A stretch of DNA of 18,851 bases from an uncultured Flavobacteriales bacterium (GCA_946479125.1 CAMLET010000007.1:1-18851); one strand, 5' to 3'. Counted from the first letter of the stretch, positions 1 through 8,145 are shown. The notes: a model not told the origin generated them from the letters alone. A program made the numbers and translations.

Positions 1-326
1 TGACACAACGTGTTTCTATCTGTAGAACAATGATCCATGATCCGCAGGTAATTTTGTTTGACGAACCAACAAGTGGATTGGACGTGATTACCGCTGCAGC
101 AATTATTGAGCTGATCAAGCAATGTAAGAACGAAGGAAAAACAGTGATCTTCTCTAGTCATATTATGGGAGAAGTTGATTTACTTTCAGACAATATCACC
201 ATTATTCACAAAGGAAAAACAGTGGTGAATTCTACAATGGATGACTTTAGATCAACCATGCAGGCTCCAAATCTTACTGCCGAATTCATCCGAGTTGTTA
301 ACCAACAAGAAACTGTATCGCTATGA
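1..326 (+). CDS. ABC transporter ATP-binding protein, NatA type (3' part only)
   Basis: This is the C-terminal part of an ABC ATPase whose 5' end lies outside the window; the reading frame is open from base 3. The visible part starts just after the LSGG signature (residues TQRVSI). It continues with Walker B and D-loop (ILFDEPTSGLD, about bases 51-83) and the H-loop (SSHIM, about bases 154-168). The ATPase would hydrolyse ATP on the cytoplasmic side to drive the permease encoded immediately downstream. Its stop overlaps that permease start in an ATGA tetranucleotide, which suggests translational coupling. The NatA (sodium or drug efflux) subclass is inferred from the NatB-like partner. The substrate cannot be read from this fragment. 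An internal ATG at base 30 is not the true start, because homology continues upstream of it. Confidence 0.93.
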   Translation, partial: TQRVSICRTMIHDPQVILFDEPTSGLDVITAAAIIELIKQCKNEGKTVIFSSHIMGEVDLLSDNITIIHKGKTVVNSTMDDFRSTMQAPNLTAEFIRVVNQQETVSL

Positions 327-1510
327 TTTTCAACGTATATAAAAAAGAAATAAAAGATACGCTTCGCGATCGCAGAACGATTATCATGATGATTGTAATT
401 CCAACATTGGTTTTCCCAATCATTATGAACGTTTACCTGAAGATTTCGGACAAATTTGCAGCCGATACGGAAGCGAAAAAGATCAAGATCGGATTGGTTT
501 CCAATCAAACCGGAAAATTTGAAGAAGAATTAACCAAATTGCCTGACGAATTAGGTAAAAAGGAGTTCATTCCATATGCGGATACAAACAAACTCAAGAA
601 AGACATTCAGGATAAGAAGATTGAGTTGGGTTGCTATGTATCTCCTAACGAACAGGAGAAAATAGACAAACTTGAGCCAGTTACCATCACGGTTTATCAC
701 GATGGAACAGATTTAGGAATGAAAGAGCGCTTTCAAGCTTATGTTTCAGTGATTGAGACAAAAATGAAAAAGGAACGCTACACAAAACTGAAAATTCAGG
801 AAACAAGCATTACTCCTTTAGCTGTCGACTATTCAAATGTGGCTTCTGATAAAGAAATGTTCGGGAAATTGGCCGGAGGTATTCTACCCTATTTCTTCAT
901 CGCATTCGGTTTCATGGGTTGTATGTATCCTGCAATCGACTTGTTTACAGGTGAAAAAGAACGTGGAACTTTGGAAACCTTGCTTACAACTCCGGTGAAA
1001 CGTTGGAAGATCTTAATTGGAAAAATGTTGGTCGTTGTAACTTCCGGAGTTATGGCTTCAACCTTTAGCTTAGTCGGACTTTTCCTGTCAATCGAATCAT
1101 TAGATCCGCAAAAAGCTCCTGAATTGATTGCCATTGTAAATGATATTTTGAGTCCAGCATTCATTTTGATGCTCTACGTTCTATTGATCCCAATGATCTT
1201 TTTCTTTGCTGGAATCATGGTTCCAATTGCCATTCGTGCAAAAAGTTTCAAGGAAGCGCAAAGTATTATTTCACCATTGAATATGTTAGTCGTTCTTCCG
1301 GGAATGGTTGGCTTTTTCCCCGGAATCGAATTAAATTATGTAACCGCAGTTATTCCTGTGATTAACGTTGTTTTGGCTACGAAAGAACTCATTGCAGGAA
1401 CTTTGGAAATTCAGTACATCGCTTTGTCCTTTGGAGTAATGGTTTCACTTGCCATTTTCGTAGTTCTATTATCGAACCGCAAATTTGAAAGCGAACGAAG
1501 TTTATTGTAG
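323..1510 (+). CDS. ABC-2 type permease, NatB-like
   Basis: This 395-residue membrane subunit belongs to an ABC-2 exporter. A first membrane helix lies at about residues 18-42 (TIIMMIVIPTLVFPIIM). A soluble extracytoplasmic domain of roughly 140 residues follows, rich in Lys and Glu. Then come about five or six helices packed into residues 185-390. The segment GEKERGTLETLLTTPVKR, between the second and third helices, is the conserved coupling segment of the NatB/ABC-2 family. The start ATG overlaps the stop of the upstream ATPase by 4 bp, so the two genes form one transporter. The family includes sodium extruders (NatAB) and antibiotic or peptide exporters. The true substrate is unknown. Confidence 0.9.
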   Translation: MIFNVYKKEIKDTLRDRRTIIMMIVIPTLVFPIIMNVYLKISDKFAADTEAKKIKIGLVSNQTGKFEEELTKLPDELGKKEFIPYADTNKLKKDIQDKKIELGCYVSPNEQEKIDKLEPVTITVYHDGTDLGMKERFQAYVSVIETKMKKERYTKLKIQETSITPLAVDYSNVASDKEMFGKLAGGILPYFFIAFGFMGCMYPAIDLFTGEKERGTLETLLTTPVKRWKILIGKMLVVVTSGVMASTFSLVGLFLSIESLDPQKAPELIAIVNDILSPAFILMLYVLLIPMIFFFAGIMVPIAIRAKSFKEAQSIISPLNMLVVLPGMVGFFPGIELNYVTAVIPVINVVLATKELIAGTLEIQYIALSFGVMVSLAIFVVLLSNRKFESERSLL

Positions 1511-3174
1511 TGAACGAATCTTCTTTTTTTCATTCGTTTAAAACTGATGTTTCGGGAATTTCATTGCCTGAAAAGTTCACATTTCCGTTTTATTACGAAA
1601 CACACAAACTCGCCGAAATTGCAAGTTTAGAACTTCAGGAAACAATGAAAACATTTCCTTTTGGTCACAATTTTGGGTTTGATACTGAAGTTGACGGAAC
1701 ACCGATTGGAAAAATGTTTGGTGTTCTCGTTGTTGAAAATGAAAAGAAGGAATTAGGCTATTTAGCAGCATTTTCAGGAAAAGTCGGGAACTCGAATCAT
1801 CATTCAGGATTTGTTCCACCCGTTTTCGATATGTTGGTAGAAAACAGCTTTTTCAAAATTGGAGAAGTTGAACTCAATAAGCTCACACTTCAAATTCAGG
1901 AATTGGAAGCCAACGAAACTTTACCAGTTCTTACCGCTAAATTAAAAGAGATTGAAGCTGAAGAATTCGAGAAAGTTGAAGAGCAAAAACGTCTGATTCA
2001 GCAAAATAGAATTGATCGTTTAGAACTTCGAAATAAACTTGATCCTGAAAAAGATAAAGCGGAACTAGAAGCGTTGAACAAAGCAAGCATCGATGATAAG
2101 TTGGTGCTGAAAAACATGCAGCGTTATTTCATGCATAAGAAGAATGAGATCAATGTAGATTTAGAACCAATTCTTACACGACTTCAGGAACTGAAAACAC
2201 ATCGTGCCGAAGGTTCCAACGCATTACAGCAACAACTTTTTGATAATTACACTTTTCTGAATGCACATTTGGAAAACAAAAGTTTAAGTGAAATTTTCGT
2301 AGATGCACCACTTGGAATTCCTGCTGGTGCCGGAGAATGTGCAGCACCAAAATTGTTGCAGTTCGCTTATTTGAATAAACTTCGTCCCGTTACCATGGCC
2401 GAATTCTGGTGGGGAGAAAGTCCAAGATCTGAAATTCGCGTTCACGGAAATTATTATCCTTCATGCCGTGGAAAATGCGAACCTATTTTGGGACATATGC
2501 TTGGCGGAATTCCGGTTGATGAAAATCCGCTTTTAAAAGTCATTTCTGCTGAAGTGGAATTGCCTTTTTTATACGAAGACGAGGACATCATCGTTGTAAA
2601 TAAACCAGCTGAAATGCTTTCGGTTCCCGGAAAAACAATCTATGAATCGGTTTACAGCAGAATTAAGGAAATGCGTCCGGAAGCTGAAGGAAACTTATGT
2701 GTTCATCGACTCGATATGTCAACTTCCGGCTGTTTGCTCATCGCCAAAAACGAATATTGTTACACCAAACTGCAACGACAATTCATTAAGCGAACGGTTC
2801 AAAAACGCTATGTTGCATTATTAGACGGAATTCTTGAAACAAAAGAAGGAACCATCGATTTACCGCTTCGTGTTGATTTGGAGGATCGTCCGAGACAATT
2901 GGTTTGTTATGAACATGGTTCCAAGGCCGTAACCCATTACAAAGTTGTTGGGACAGAACATGGTAAAACCAGAATTCACTTCTACCCCATTACCGGAAGA
3001 ACACATCAGCTGCGCGTTCATTCTGCGCATCCATTAGGATTGAACACACCAATTATTGGCGACGATTTATACGGAAAAGCGTCGAATCGTTTGCACTTGC
3101 ACGCCGAATACCTGAGTTTTGTTCACCCGAGAACGAAAAAAGAAATGAAGTTCAACGCACCAATTCCTTTTTAA
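1510..3174 (+). CDS. RluA-family pseudouridine synthase with long N-terminal extension
   Basis: The C-terminal 200 residues (about 352-554) form an RluA-type catalytic domain that isomerises uridine to pseudouridine in rRNA or tRNA. Motif II is HRLDMSTSG, with catalytic Asp at residue 402. It is followed by the conserved KRYVALLDG and ITGRTHQLRVH segments. The N-terminal 350 residues are an extension far longer than the S4 domain of RluC/RluD. Part of it (about 115-240) is Glu/Lys-rich and probably helical or coiled coil. The part before the catalytic domain carries Cys277, His312, Cys319 and Cys323 in a conserved-looking block (HGNYYPSCRGKCEP). The start is GTG, overlapping the permease stop by one base. 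The same domain layout occurs in other Bacteroidota and some gammaproteobacteria. The target uridine is not predictable here. Confidence 0.9.
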   Translation: MNESSFFHSFKTDVSGISLPEKFTFPFYYETHKLAEIASLELQETMKTFPFGHNFGFDTEVDGTPIGKMFGVLVVENEKKELGYLAAFSGKVGNSNHHSGFVPPVFDMLVENSFFKIGEVELNKLTLQIQELEANETLPVLTAKLKEIEAEEFEKVEEQKRLIQQNRIDRLELRNKLDPEKDKAELEALNKASIDDKLVLKNMQRYFMHKKNEINVDLEPILTRLQELKTHRAEGSNALQQQLFDNYTFLNAHLENKSLSEIFVDAPLGIPAGAGECAAPKLLQFAYLNKLRPVTMAEFWWGESPRSEIRVHGNYYPSCRGKCEPILGHMLGGIPVDENPLLKVISAEVELPFLYEDEDIIVVNKPAEMLSVPGKTIYESVYSRIKEMRPEAEGNLCVHRLDMSTSGCLLIAKNEYCYTKLQRQFIKRTVQKRYVALLDGILETKEGTIDLPLRVDLEDRPRQLVCYEHGSKAVTHYKVVGTEHGKTRIHFYPITGRTHQLRVHSAHPLGLNTPIIGDDLYGKASNRLHLHAEYLSFVHPRTKKEMKFNAPIPF

Positions 3175-3175
3175 G

Positions 3176-4951
3176 ATGGTATTACAACCTAATCTTGATA
3201 AAGCAGTTAAAGCTGAAATTTCCTATTTGAAACAGGAAAAAGAAAAGCAACAAAAGCTTTCGCCAGTTGAACTGCGTTCACAAGGATTAGCTGTTTTTCC
3301 GTTGGACTGCAAAAAAGCAAGCTATTCCGGAAACAATTGCGACCTGATTCTAGCGGCTTCGTTTCACATCAACGATAACTTTTTCTATCGTGGCTGTAAA
3401 GTGATTTTGCATATCGATGATCAAAAGATTGAAGGCAGATTGCGTGATTTGTCGGCATATGAAATGGAGATTTCCATAAACGCTGACGACGATTTCAATC
3501 CTTTCGAAGGAAAATTGCGCGTTGACTTTGAATCCGACGACAGAACATTGAACTGCATGAATCTTGGTCTTCGCTTTTTAGAAGAAAAGAAGCAACTGCA
3601 GGAATTCGAAAAAGCACTTTCAGAAGAAATTCCTGACTTTCAGCCTGTTTCAAATTCAGAACTAAACAAAAATCAGCAAATTGCTGCGGGAGCAATCCTT
3701 TCTAATCATCCGGCACTTTGTATTCAAGGTCCTCCGGGAACAGGAAAGACAACCGTTCTTGCAGCAGCGATTGACGCTTTGGTAAAACAAGGAAAGCAGG
3801 TAATCGTTTGCGCGCCAAGCAATACAGCAATCGATAACTTGTGTTTGCGTTTATTGGACAGATCAATTGAAATCCTTCGTTTGGGAAATGACGAAAAGAT
3901 CCACCCAACTGTTCTTCCATTTACCATCGACGGGCATTTAGATCGAAAACAAGGAAAACTCGTTTCACACTTGGAAAAATCGATTCAGAATCAAATACAA
4001 ACTGTAAATCGGTTTTCAAGAAATTTCAACGCTGAAGCAAGAGAAGAAAAGAAAATCGCTCGAAACGAACTACGAAGTTTAAGAACAGAACTTCGTCAAT
4101 TACAGAAGCAAGTATTCGATCAATTGATCACCAATATTCCAGTAATTGCAGGAACTCCTGTGAGTTTATTCAACCAGCTTCCAAAAGAAAAATTGGCGGA
4201 TGTGGTGATTTTGGATGAGGCCGGACAAAGTTTGAGTCCGTTGACATGGCTTGCAGCAAGTTTTGGAAAACGATTGGTTTTATGTGGTGATCCACAACAA
4301 TTACCTCCAGTTGTTTTTAGTAACGAAGCTATTTCTTTAGGATTGAATGAAAGTTTACTTGAAGCTTCATGTAAAGCAGCAGCACCTATTTTACTTACGG
4401 AACAATACCGTTTTGGAAAAGAGATCGTAGAGGCGATTAATCCCTTCTTCTACAACAGCGAGCTTAGAACCAATGAAAACAATGGTGAAAGCCAGTTTTA
4501 TTTCATCGACACCTCAGGATTTGGAAATGGTGAAGAGAAAGATGAAGTTTCAGGAAGTACTTATAATTCCACTGAAATAGAAGCTGTAGAAAAAGTAATT
4601 GAGCATTTCAGTTTAACAAAGAAAAACACTGTTATTCTATCCCCGTACAACGCGCAAATCGACGAGATCAAGAAGAAAATCGGCAGAGACTGGCACGTTT
4701 CAACTATCGACAGTATGCAAGGCCAGGAAGCCGAAGTATGCATTATTTCACTTACACGATCGAATGAAAATGGCGAATTAGGCTTTTTGAAAGACTATAG
4801 ACGAACAAATGTTGCCATTTCAAGAGCAAAGAAAATCTGTTTTGTGGTTGGCGATTCCGCAACACTGGGAAACGATAAATTTTACTCAGATTTAATTCAA
4901 TACGCGGAAACAAGTGGAGGTTATCACAGCATTTACGAATTCCTTTATTAA
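3176..4951 (+). CDS. SF1B DNA/RNA helicase, IGHMBP2/Upf1-like AAA protein
   Basis: This 591-residue protein carries all superfamily 1 helicase motifs in order. Walker A is GPPGTGKTT (185-193), motif Ia is around CAPSNTAIDN, and Walker B is DEAGQ (347-351). Motif III is GDPQQLPP (371-378), motif IV is around LTEQYRFG, motif V is STIDSMQGQE (509-518), and motif VI is RRTNVAISRAK (542-552). An N-terminal beta-rich domain (about 1-150) matches the 1B/OB-like region of the IGHMBP2 family. The enzyme should translocate 5' to 3' on single-stranded nucleic acid using ATP. It starts one base after the stop of the pseudouridine synthase, without a visible Shine-Dalgarno, so it is probably coupled to it. 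Whether DNA or RNA is the substrate is unknown; the RNA-modifying neighbour gives only a weak hint of RNA. Confidence 0.92.
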   Translation: MVLQPNLDKAVKAEISYLKQEKEKQQKLSPVELRSQGLAVFPLDCKKASYSGNNCDLILAASFHINDNFFYRGCKVILHIDDQKIEGRLRDLSAYEMEISINADDDFNPFEGKLRVDFESDDRTLNCMNLGLRFLEEKKQLQEFEKALSEEIPDFQPVSNSELNKNQQIAAGAILSNHPALCIQGPPGTGKTTVLAAAIDALVKQGKQVIVCAPSNTAIDNLCLRLLDRSIEILRLGNDEKIHPTVLPFTIDGHLDRKQGKLVSHLEKSIQNQIQTVNRFSRNFNAEAREEKKIARNELRSLRTELRQLQKQVFDQLITNIPVIAGTPVSLFNQLPKEKLADVVILDEAGQSLSPLTWLAASFGKRLVLCGDPQQLPPVVFSNEAISLGLNESLLEASCKAAAPILLTEQYRFGKEIVEAINPFFYNSELRTNENNGESQFYFIDTSGFGNGEEKDEVSGSTYNSTEIEAVEKVIEHFSLTKKNTVILSPYNAQIDEIKKKIGRDWHVSTIDSMQGQEAEVCIISLTRSNENGELGFLKDYRRTNVAISRAKKICFVVGDSATLGNDKFYSDLIQYAETSGGYHSIYEFLY

Positions 4952-5068
4952 TTCTAAATTCCAAAAGCACTAATTCTAAAACCTAGCAAACACTCCCTTA
5001 GAAAGTTAGGTGCCCGGTTAAATTCCGAATATCCATTTTAACATTTAGCATTTTAAAATTTAGAATTA
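4949..5068. repeat. Spacer bounded by a 12-bp inverted repeat (possible MITE or REP-like remnant)
   Basis: The 12-mer taattctaaatt at 4949-4960 reappears as its exact reverse complement at 5057-5068. Similarity continues imperfectly inward for about another 20 bp on each side. A direct partial copy of the left arm, taattctaaa, lies at 4971-4980. The left arm overlaps the helicase stop codon. The interior is less AT-rich around aggtgcccgg (5010-5019). No ORF is present. It could be a small non-autonomous element, or a long hairpin acting as terminator for the upstream operon. AT-richness makes chance matches likelier. Confidence 0.4.
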
Positions 5069-5146
5069 TAGTGAGTTTTCAACAAGATTTATCAAATCGT
5101 TAATATTAAAGCAAACAAAACTTCGTACCTACGGAATTGAAAGTGT

Positions 5147-5154
5147 TACTTTTA
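5147..5154 (+). promoter_or_regulatory. Possible -7 box for the outer-membrane protein gene
   Basis: TACTTTTA lies 17 bp before the ATG and differs from the Bacteroidota -7 consensus TAnnTTTG only in its last base. No TTTG is present at the expected -33 distance, so support is weak. Confidence 0.3.
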
Positions 5155-5171
5155 TGGTCTAAAATGGAAAT

Positions 5172-5858
5172 ATGACACGTTCACGACTGCTTTTGTCACT
5201 TTGTTTTTTTCTTACGCTTTCATCGCAGGTTTCTGCACAGCCTTATGATTGGTATGGAGAAGAGAAACCATACAAGTGGGCATTTGGCTTGGGATGGAAT
5301 TTTGTAGAGGATGATGGACGTGGATTTTGTCAACCGTTCGACGTGAATCAGTCGTGGAATGGACTACCCTATCCAACACGCGTTACCGTTGATCGCTATT
5401 TCAAATATGGACTGAGTGCTGAGTTTGCAGGAGCATATTCTCAGTATAAAATGGGGAAACTTATTCAGGACAGCACCAATTATGAAGGAACATTTCTCTC
5501 TTTTGACTTGAATTGTAGATACAGCTTTTACAACCTCATCGTAAGTACAGTTGTTGATCCATACGTTTCTCTTGGATTTGGATATACACAAAGAACTGCA
5601 TTAGACAAACCAAACGCTTTCACTGGAAATGGTGCTATCGGTGTTAACTTCTGGGTTTGGAAAGGATTAGGAATCAACGTTCAGGGAAGTTACAAATATG
5701 CTTTCTCAGGTGGTGCAAATCCGGACTACTGTCAGTATTCCCTTGGTTTGATGTACAAGATTGATGGAAAAGACAGAAACTCCAACAACTTCGGAAAACG
5801 CAAGTACAAATGGATCGATAAGAAACAGAAGTACAAAGGCGGAAAAAAGGGCGGATAA
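5172..5858 (+). CDS. Small outer-membrane beta-barrel protein
   Basis: This 228-residue protein has a clear signal peptide, with basic MTRSR, a hydrophobic stretch and a likely cleavage at VSA|Q (residue 22). The rest alternates hydrophobic and polar residues in aromatic-rich strands typical of a small eight-stranded barrel. Examples are KWAFGLGWNF, TFLSFDLNCRYSFYN, VDPYVSLGFGYT and INVQGSYKYAFSGG. The general fold resembles the N-terminal barrel of OmpA/OmpW-like proteins, but there is no C-terminal peptidoglycan-binding domain. The protein ends in a very basic tail (KKQKYKGGKKGG), unusual for a barrel. It stands alone, with a gene-free spacer upstream and a convergent gene downstream. Its function is not known. 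Confidence 0.8.
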   Translation: MTRSRLLLSLCFFLTLSSQVSAQPYDWYGEEKPYKWAFGLGWNFVEDDGRGFCQPFDVNQSWNGLPYPTRVTVDRYFKYGLSAEFAGAYSQYKMGKLIQDSTNYEGTFLSFDLNCRYSFYNLIVSTVVDPYVSLGFGYTQRTALDKPNAFTGNGAIGVNFWVWKGLGINVQGSYKYAFSGGANPDYCQYSLGLMYKIDGKDRNSNNFGKRKYKWIDKKQKYKGGKKGG

Positions 5859-5893
5859 ACTTCGCATCTCGACTCCGCTCGATGACCGAAGTT
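5858..5893. repeat. Palindromic repeat, copy 1 (hairpin; possible terminator)
   Basis: The core ctcgactccgctcg (5868-5881) is enclosed by cat/atg and then by aacttcg (5858-5864) and cgaagtt (5887-5893). Together these can form a hairpin immediately after the stop of the barrel protein gene. A 23-bp stretch (5865-5887) is identical, in reverse complement, to 14196-14218 inside bioF. It lacks a T-run, so an intrinsic terminator role is uncertain. Confidence 0.75.
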
Positions 5894-5992
5894 AAGCTTG
5901 ATTTTCATGTATTCTGAATCTTAAAAGAAGAAGTAACCTACTTTGATTTCTGAGTAGTTCCGTGATCATAAATGAATTCTATGATAATGAAA

Positions 5993-6019
5993 GGTTGCCG
6001 AGCGGAGTCGAGGTCATCC
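5993..6019. repeat. Palindromic repeat, copy 2 (inverted relative to copy 1)
   Basis: The core cgagcggagtcgag (5999-6012) is the exact reverse complement of the core in copy 1. Its flanks ggttg and catcc are again nearly complementary to each other. The copy overlaps the stop codon of the convergent alanine-dehydrogenase-like gene. With copy 1 it brackets about 115 bp of gene-free DNA and could base-pair with it in a long hairpin read from either strand. Confidence 0.7.
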
Positions 6020-7240
6020 TTTTAGTCCCATCATCAACAAGTCGATATCCTTGTACTTAAGGTCAAATACTTGTCCTAGAATTTCGCTTACCAAAATTCC
6101 TCTGTAGATATAAACTCCTGAGCGGAATCCATGGTCGTTGCGGATCAAATCCAAACAACCTCCGTGATCTGCCATTGAGATCAATAGCGGTGAGAAGATA
6201 TTGGAAATGGCAAAACTTGCTGTTCTTGGTACACGTGAAGCAATGTTTGGAACACAGTAATGTACTACTCCGTGTTTGACGTAAGTCGGATTGTTATGGT
6301 TGGTTACTTTTGACGTTTCAAAACATCCACCCTGATCAATACTAACATCAACAATTACAGAACCTTCTTTCATGTTCGAAACCATGTCCTCAGAAACAAC
6401 ACATGGAGTTCTGCCCAAAGGTGAACGAATTGCTCCAATCACCACATCGGCGCGCATGATTGATTTTGCCAATACTTTCGGCTGTAAAACAGAAGTATAA
6501 ATACGCGCCCCCAAATCGTTTTGTAAACGACGTAAGCGCGACAAACTATTATCAAAAACTTTAACCGAAGCTCCTAAACCAAGAGCTGCGCGTGTGGCAA
6601 ATTCACCAACAGTTCCGGCTCCAAGAACCACCACTTCAGTAGGTTGCACACCCGCAATTCCGCCAAGCATAATTCCTTTTCCTTCGTTGAATGCAGAAAG
6701 CAATTCTCCGGCAATAAGAATGGAAGTTGTACCGGCAATCTCGCCCATTGTACGCACAATTCCAAAAACACCTTCATCGTCACGGATGTAATCCCACGCA
6801 ATTGCAGTGATTTTTTTCTGCATGAGTTTTTGAAGAATGATCTTTGGCTGAATCCCTAATTGAAGTGCGGAAATGAGTGTTTGTTGTCCGCGAAGCATAT
6901 CTACTTCTTCCTCATTTGCAGGAGCTACTTTTAGGATTAAGTCACAATCGAAAATATCTTGCGCTGAAGGGCAAATCTCTGCTCCTGCTTCGCTGTACTC
7001 ACGATCTGAGAAATGACAGGATTCACCAGCTCCTTTTTGAATTTTGACACTGTGTCCGTTTGCAACAAGAAAAGAAACCGCTTCTGGTACAAGGGCAACT
7101 CTACGCTCCTGAAAACTAACTTCCTTCGGAATACCGATTTGTAAACTTCCTTTCTTCTTTACAATCTCTAACATTTCCTCCATTGGAAGAATGTTTCCTT
7201 CTTTCAATAGTCGTTTGAGTAATTCGGGATCCTTTACCAT
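6014..7240 (-). CDS. ald: Alanine dehydrogenase-like protein (Ald/PNT family)
   Basis: This 408-residue NAD(P)-binding protein belongs to the alanine dehydrogenase / transhydrogenase alpha family. Classical enzymes, of about 370 residues, interconvert L-alanine and pyruvate plus ammonia with NAD. Visible features are an N-terminal extension of about 33 residues, GIPKE (36-40), Arg47 in ERRVALVP, Lys104 in LILKV, the Rossmann motif GAGTVG (207-212) and IDQGG with Asp302. The histidine expected in the classical F-x-x-L-H-L motif is Gln127 here (ISALQLG), a change I recall from other Bacteroidota homologues. That leaves catalytic equivalence uncertain. It lies downstream of tsaE and porX on the same strand, separated from them by the interrupted segment 7376-8300. 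It is convergent with the barrel protein gene. Confidence 0.87.
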   Translation of the reverse strand: MVKDPELLKRLLKEGNILPMEEMLEIVKKKGSLQIGIPKEVSFQERRVALVPEAVSFLVANGHSVKIQKGAGESCHFSDREYSEAGAEICPSAQDIFDCDLILKVAPANEEEVDMLRGQQTLISALQLGIQPKIILQKLMQKKITAIAWDYIRDDEGVFGIVRTMGEIAGTTSILIAGELLSAFNEGKGIMLGGIAGVQPTEVVVLGAGTVGEFATRAALGLGASVKVFDNSLSRLRRLQNDLGARIYTSVLQPKVLAKSIMRADVVIGAIRSPLGRTPCVVSEDMVSNMKEGSVIVDVSIDQGGCFETSKVTNHNNPTYVKHGVVHYCVPNIASRVPRTASFAISNIFSPLLISMADHGGCLDLIRNDHGFRSGVYIYRGILVSEILGQVFDLKYKDIDLLMMGLKG

Positions 7241-7375
7241 GTCAATTTTCTTTCTTCACGTTCAAAACGAAGATACGTAAATAAGCACAAAAAGTTATCC
7301 TCAAGCAATAAGTAATTAAAATCACTCTGGAATTGAAGAATAACTTATCTTGTATCAAAATTATTCATCTTTTTT

Positions 7376-8062
7376 ATGGTTAAATCATCTTTCCTCTTTC
7401 TCCTTATCGTAATCAGTTATTCCTGCAGCAATTCAGATACCAAAACCATTACGAACAATCAGCAACAGGTTTTAAAAAACTATGGCGCAATAAAAGATGA
7501 AACTTGCGGATTAAGCCGAGAATTGCTCATTAAATTTAATGTCAACGACACGCTAGTTGGCTATAAAAATGAGCAAGGAAAGATTGTCATTCCAGCAAAT
7601 TATTGCGTGGGATTTGAAGACACCTTTCAAAATCATGCGATTGTCATGAATTTCAATTATGACATTATAGGTGTTGATAGTAAAAATCACTTCATGTATG
7701 ATGTCTATATTTTCGATATGGGACCGGATTACGTAAAGAACAACAGATTTCGAATAGTAAAAGACGATAAAATTGGTTTTGCAAATGGTATCACTGGATG
7801 CATCGAAATTTCACCTAGCTTTTCATATGCTGAATATTTCAATGAAGGATTGGCAACTTTTTGTATTGGAGGAAAATTAATAAAGGAGGATGAACATGGT
7901 TAGTGGTCAGGTGGTAAATGGGGAGTTATTGACACAACAGGGCAAGTCGTTGTTGCACCCAAGTACAGCCACATTGATTCGTATTCAAACGGAAAAACTA
8001 CAGCACGCATTAATGATAAAACATTCATCCTCGATAAAAAGGGTAATGTCATTAAGAAGTAA
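7376..8062 (+). pseudogene. WG-repeat lipoprotein gene interrupted by an in-frame amber codon
   Basis: Codons 1-175 encode a lipoprotein signal (FLFLLIVISYSC, lipid-bearing Cys17) followed by WG-type repeats such as GYKNEQGKIVIPANY and KIGFANGITGCIEISP. A TAG at 7901-7903 stops the frame. The same frame then continues for 52 sense codons with an excellent WG repeat, GGKWGVIDTTGQVVVAPKY, and ends naturally at TAA (8060-8062) after FILDKKGNVIKK. A single substitution (for example from TGG, TAT or TAC) explains the break; no frameshift is needed. The product may be truncated at residue 175, read through, or the base may be a sequencing error. WG repeats are found in many secreted Bacteroidota proteins of unclear function. 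The gene lies on the strand opposite to ald and tsaE. Confidence 0.8.
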
Positions 8063-8145
8063 GCATCTGAAACAATTGATTTTGAATAAGTGGATTTTCC
8101 AGCTCCGTTGCAGCCAGCAATTATAGTTAAATGTGGCCGTTGCAA
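8063..8145 (-). pseudogene. Truncated zeta-toxin-like P-loop kinase (N-terminal fragment)
   Basis: Read on the minus strand from a TTG at 8145, the frame encodes QRPHLTIIAGCNGAGKSTYS followed by KSIVSDAY. This is the N-terminal beta strand and Walker A (AGCNGAGKST, residues 10-19) of the zeta-toxin / COG4185 P-loop family. Family members phosphorylate UDP-sugars or other small substrates. Homology stops where the antisense WG gene ends at 8062. The frame stays open further but only as antisense of that gene. Full-length toxins are about 190-270 residues, so at most about 28 residues survive and the catalytic and substrate regions are gone. Two stop codons (TGA TAG) lie just upstream of the TTG, so no earlier start is possible. 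I judge it non-functional. Confidence 0.65.

Noticed and set aside
206..508. Minus-strand 100-codon open frame
   Set aside because: Antisense shadow of the ABC transporter genes, with no coherent protein features.
4952..5171. Riboswitch or small RNA upstream of the barrel protein
   Set aside because: No recognisable riboswitch motif or conserved structure; only the AT-rich inverted repeat and a weak -7 box.
5888..5998. Possible tiny ORF or RNA gene between the two repeat copies
   Set aside because: Short frames found there (for example one reading MKIKLNFG on the minus strand) run through repeat DNA and lack support. Only a weak 6-bp hairpin (atcata/tatgat) was seen.
6594..6859. Plus-strand open frames inside ald
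   Set aside because: They are antisense to the Rossmann region of a well-supported gene, and their low-complexity Ser/Pro content is typical of shadows.
7900..8062. Minus-strand open frame continuing beyond the zeta-like fragment
   Set aside because: It is antisense to the WG-repeat C terminus and shows no toxin-like sequence after about SDAY.
7890..8126. Plus-strand open frame of 78 codons starting at ATG 7890
   Set aside because: The WG-repeat frame explains this DNA far better; this frame has no recognisable motif and ends inside the toxin remnant.
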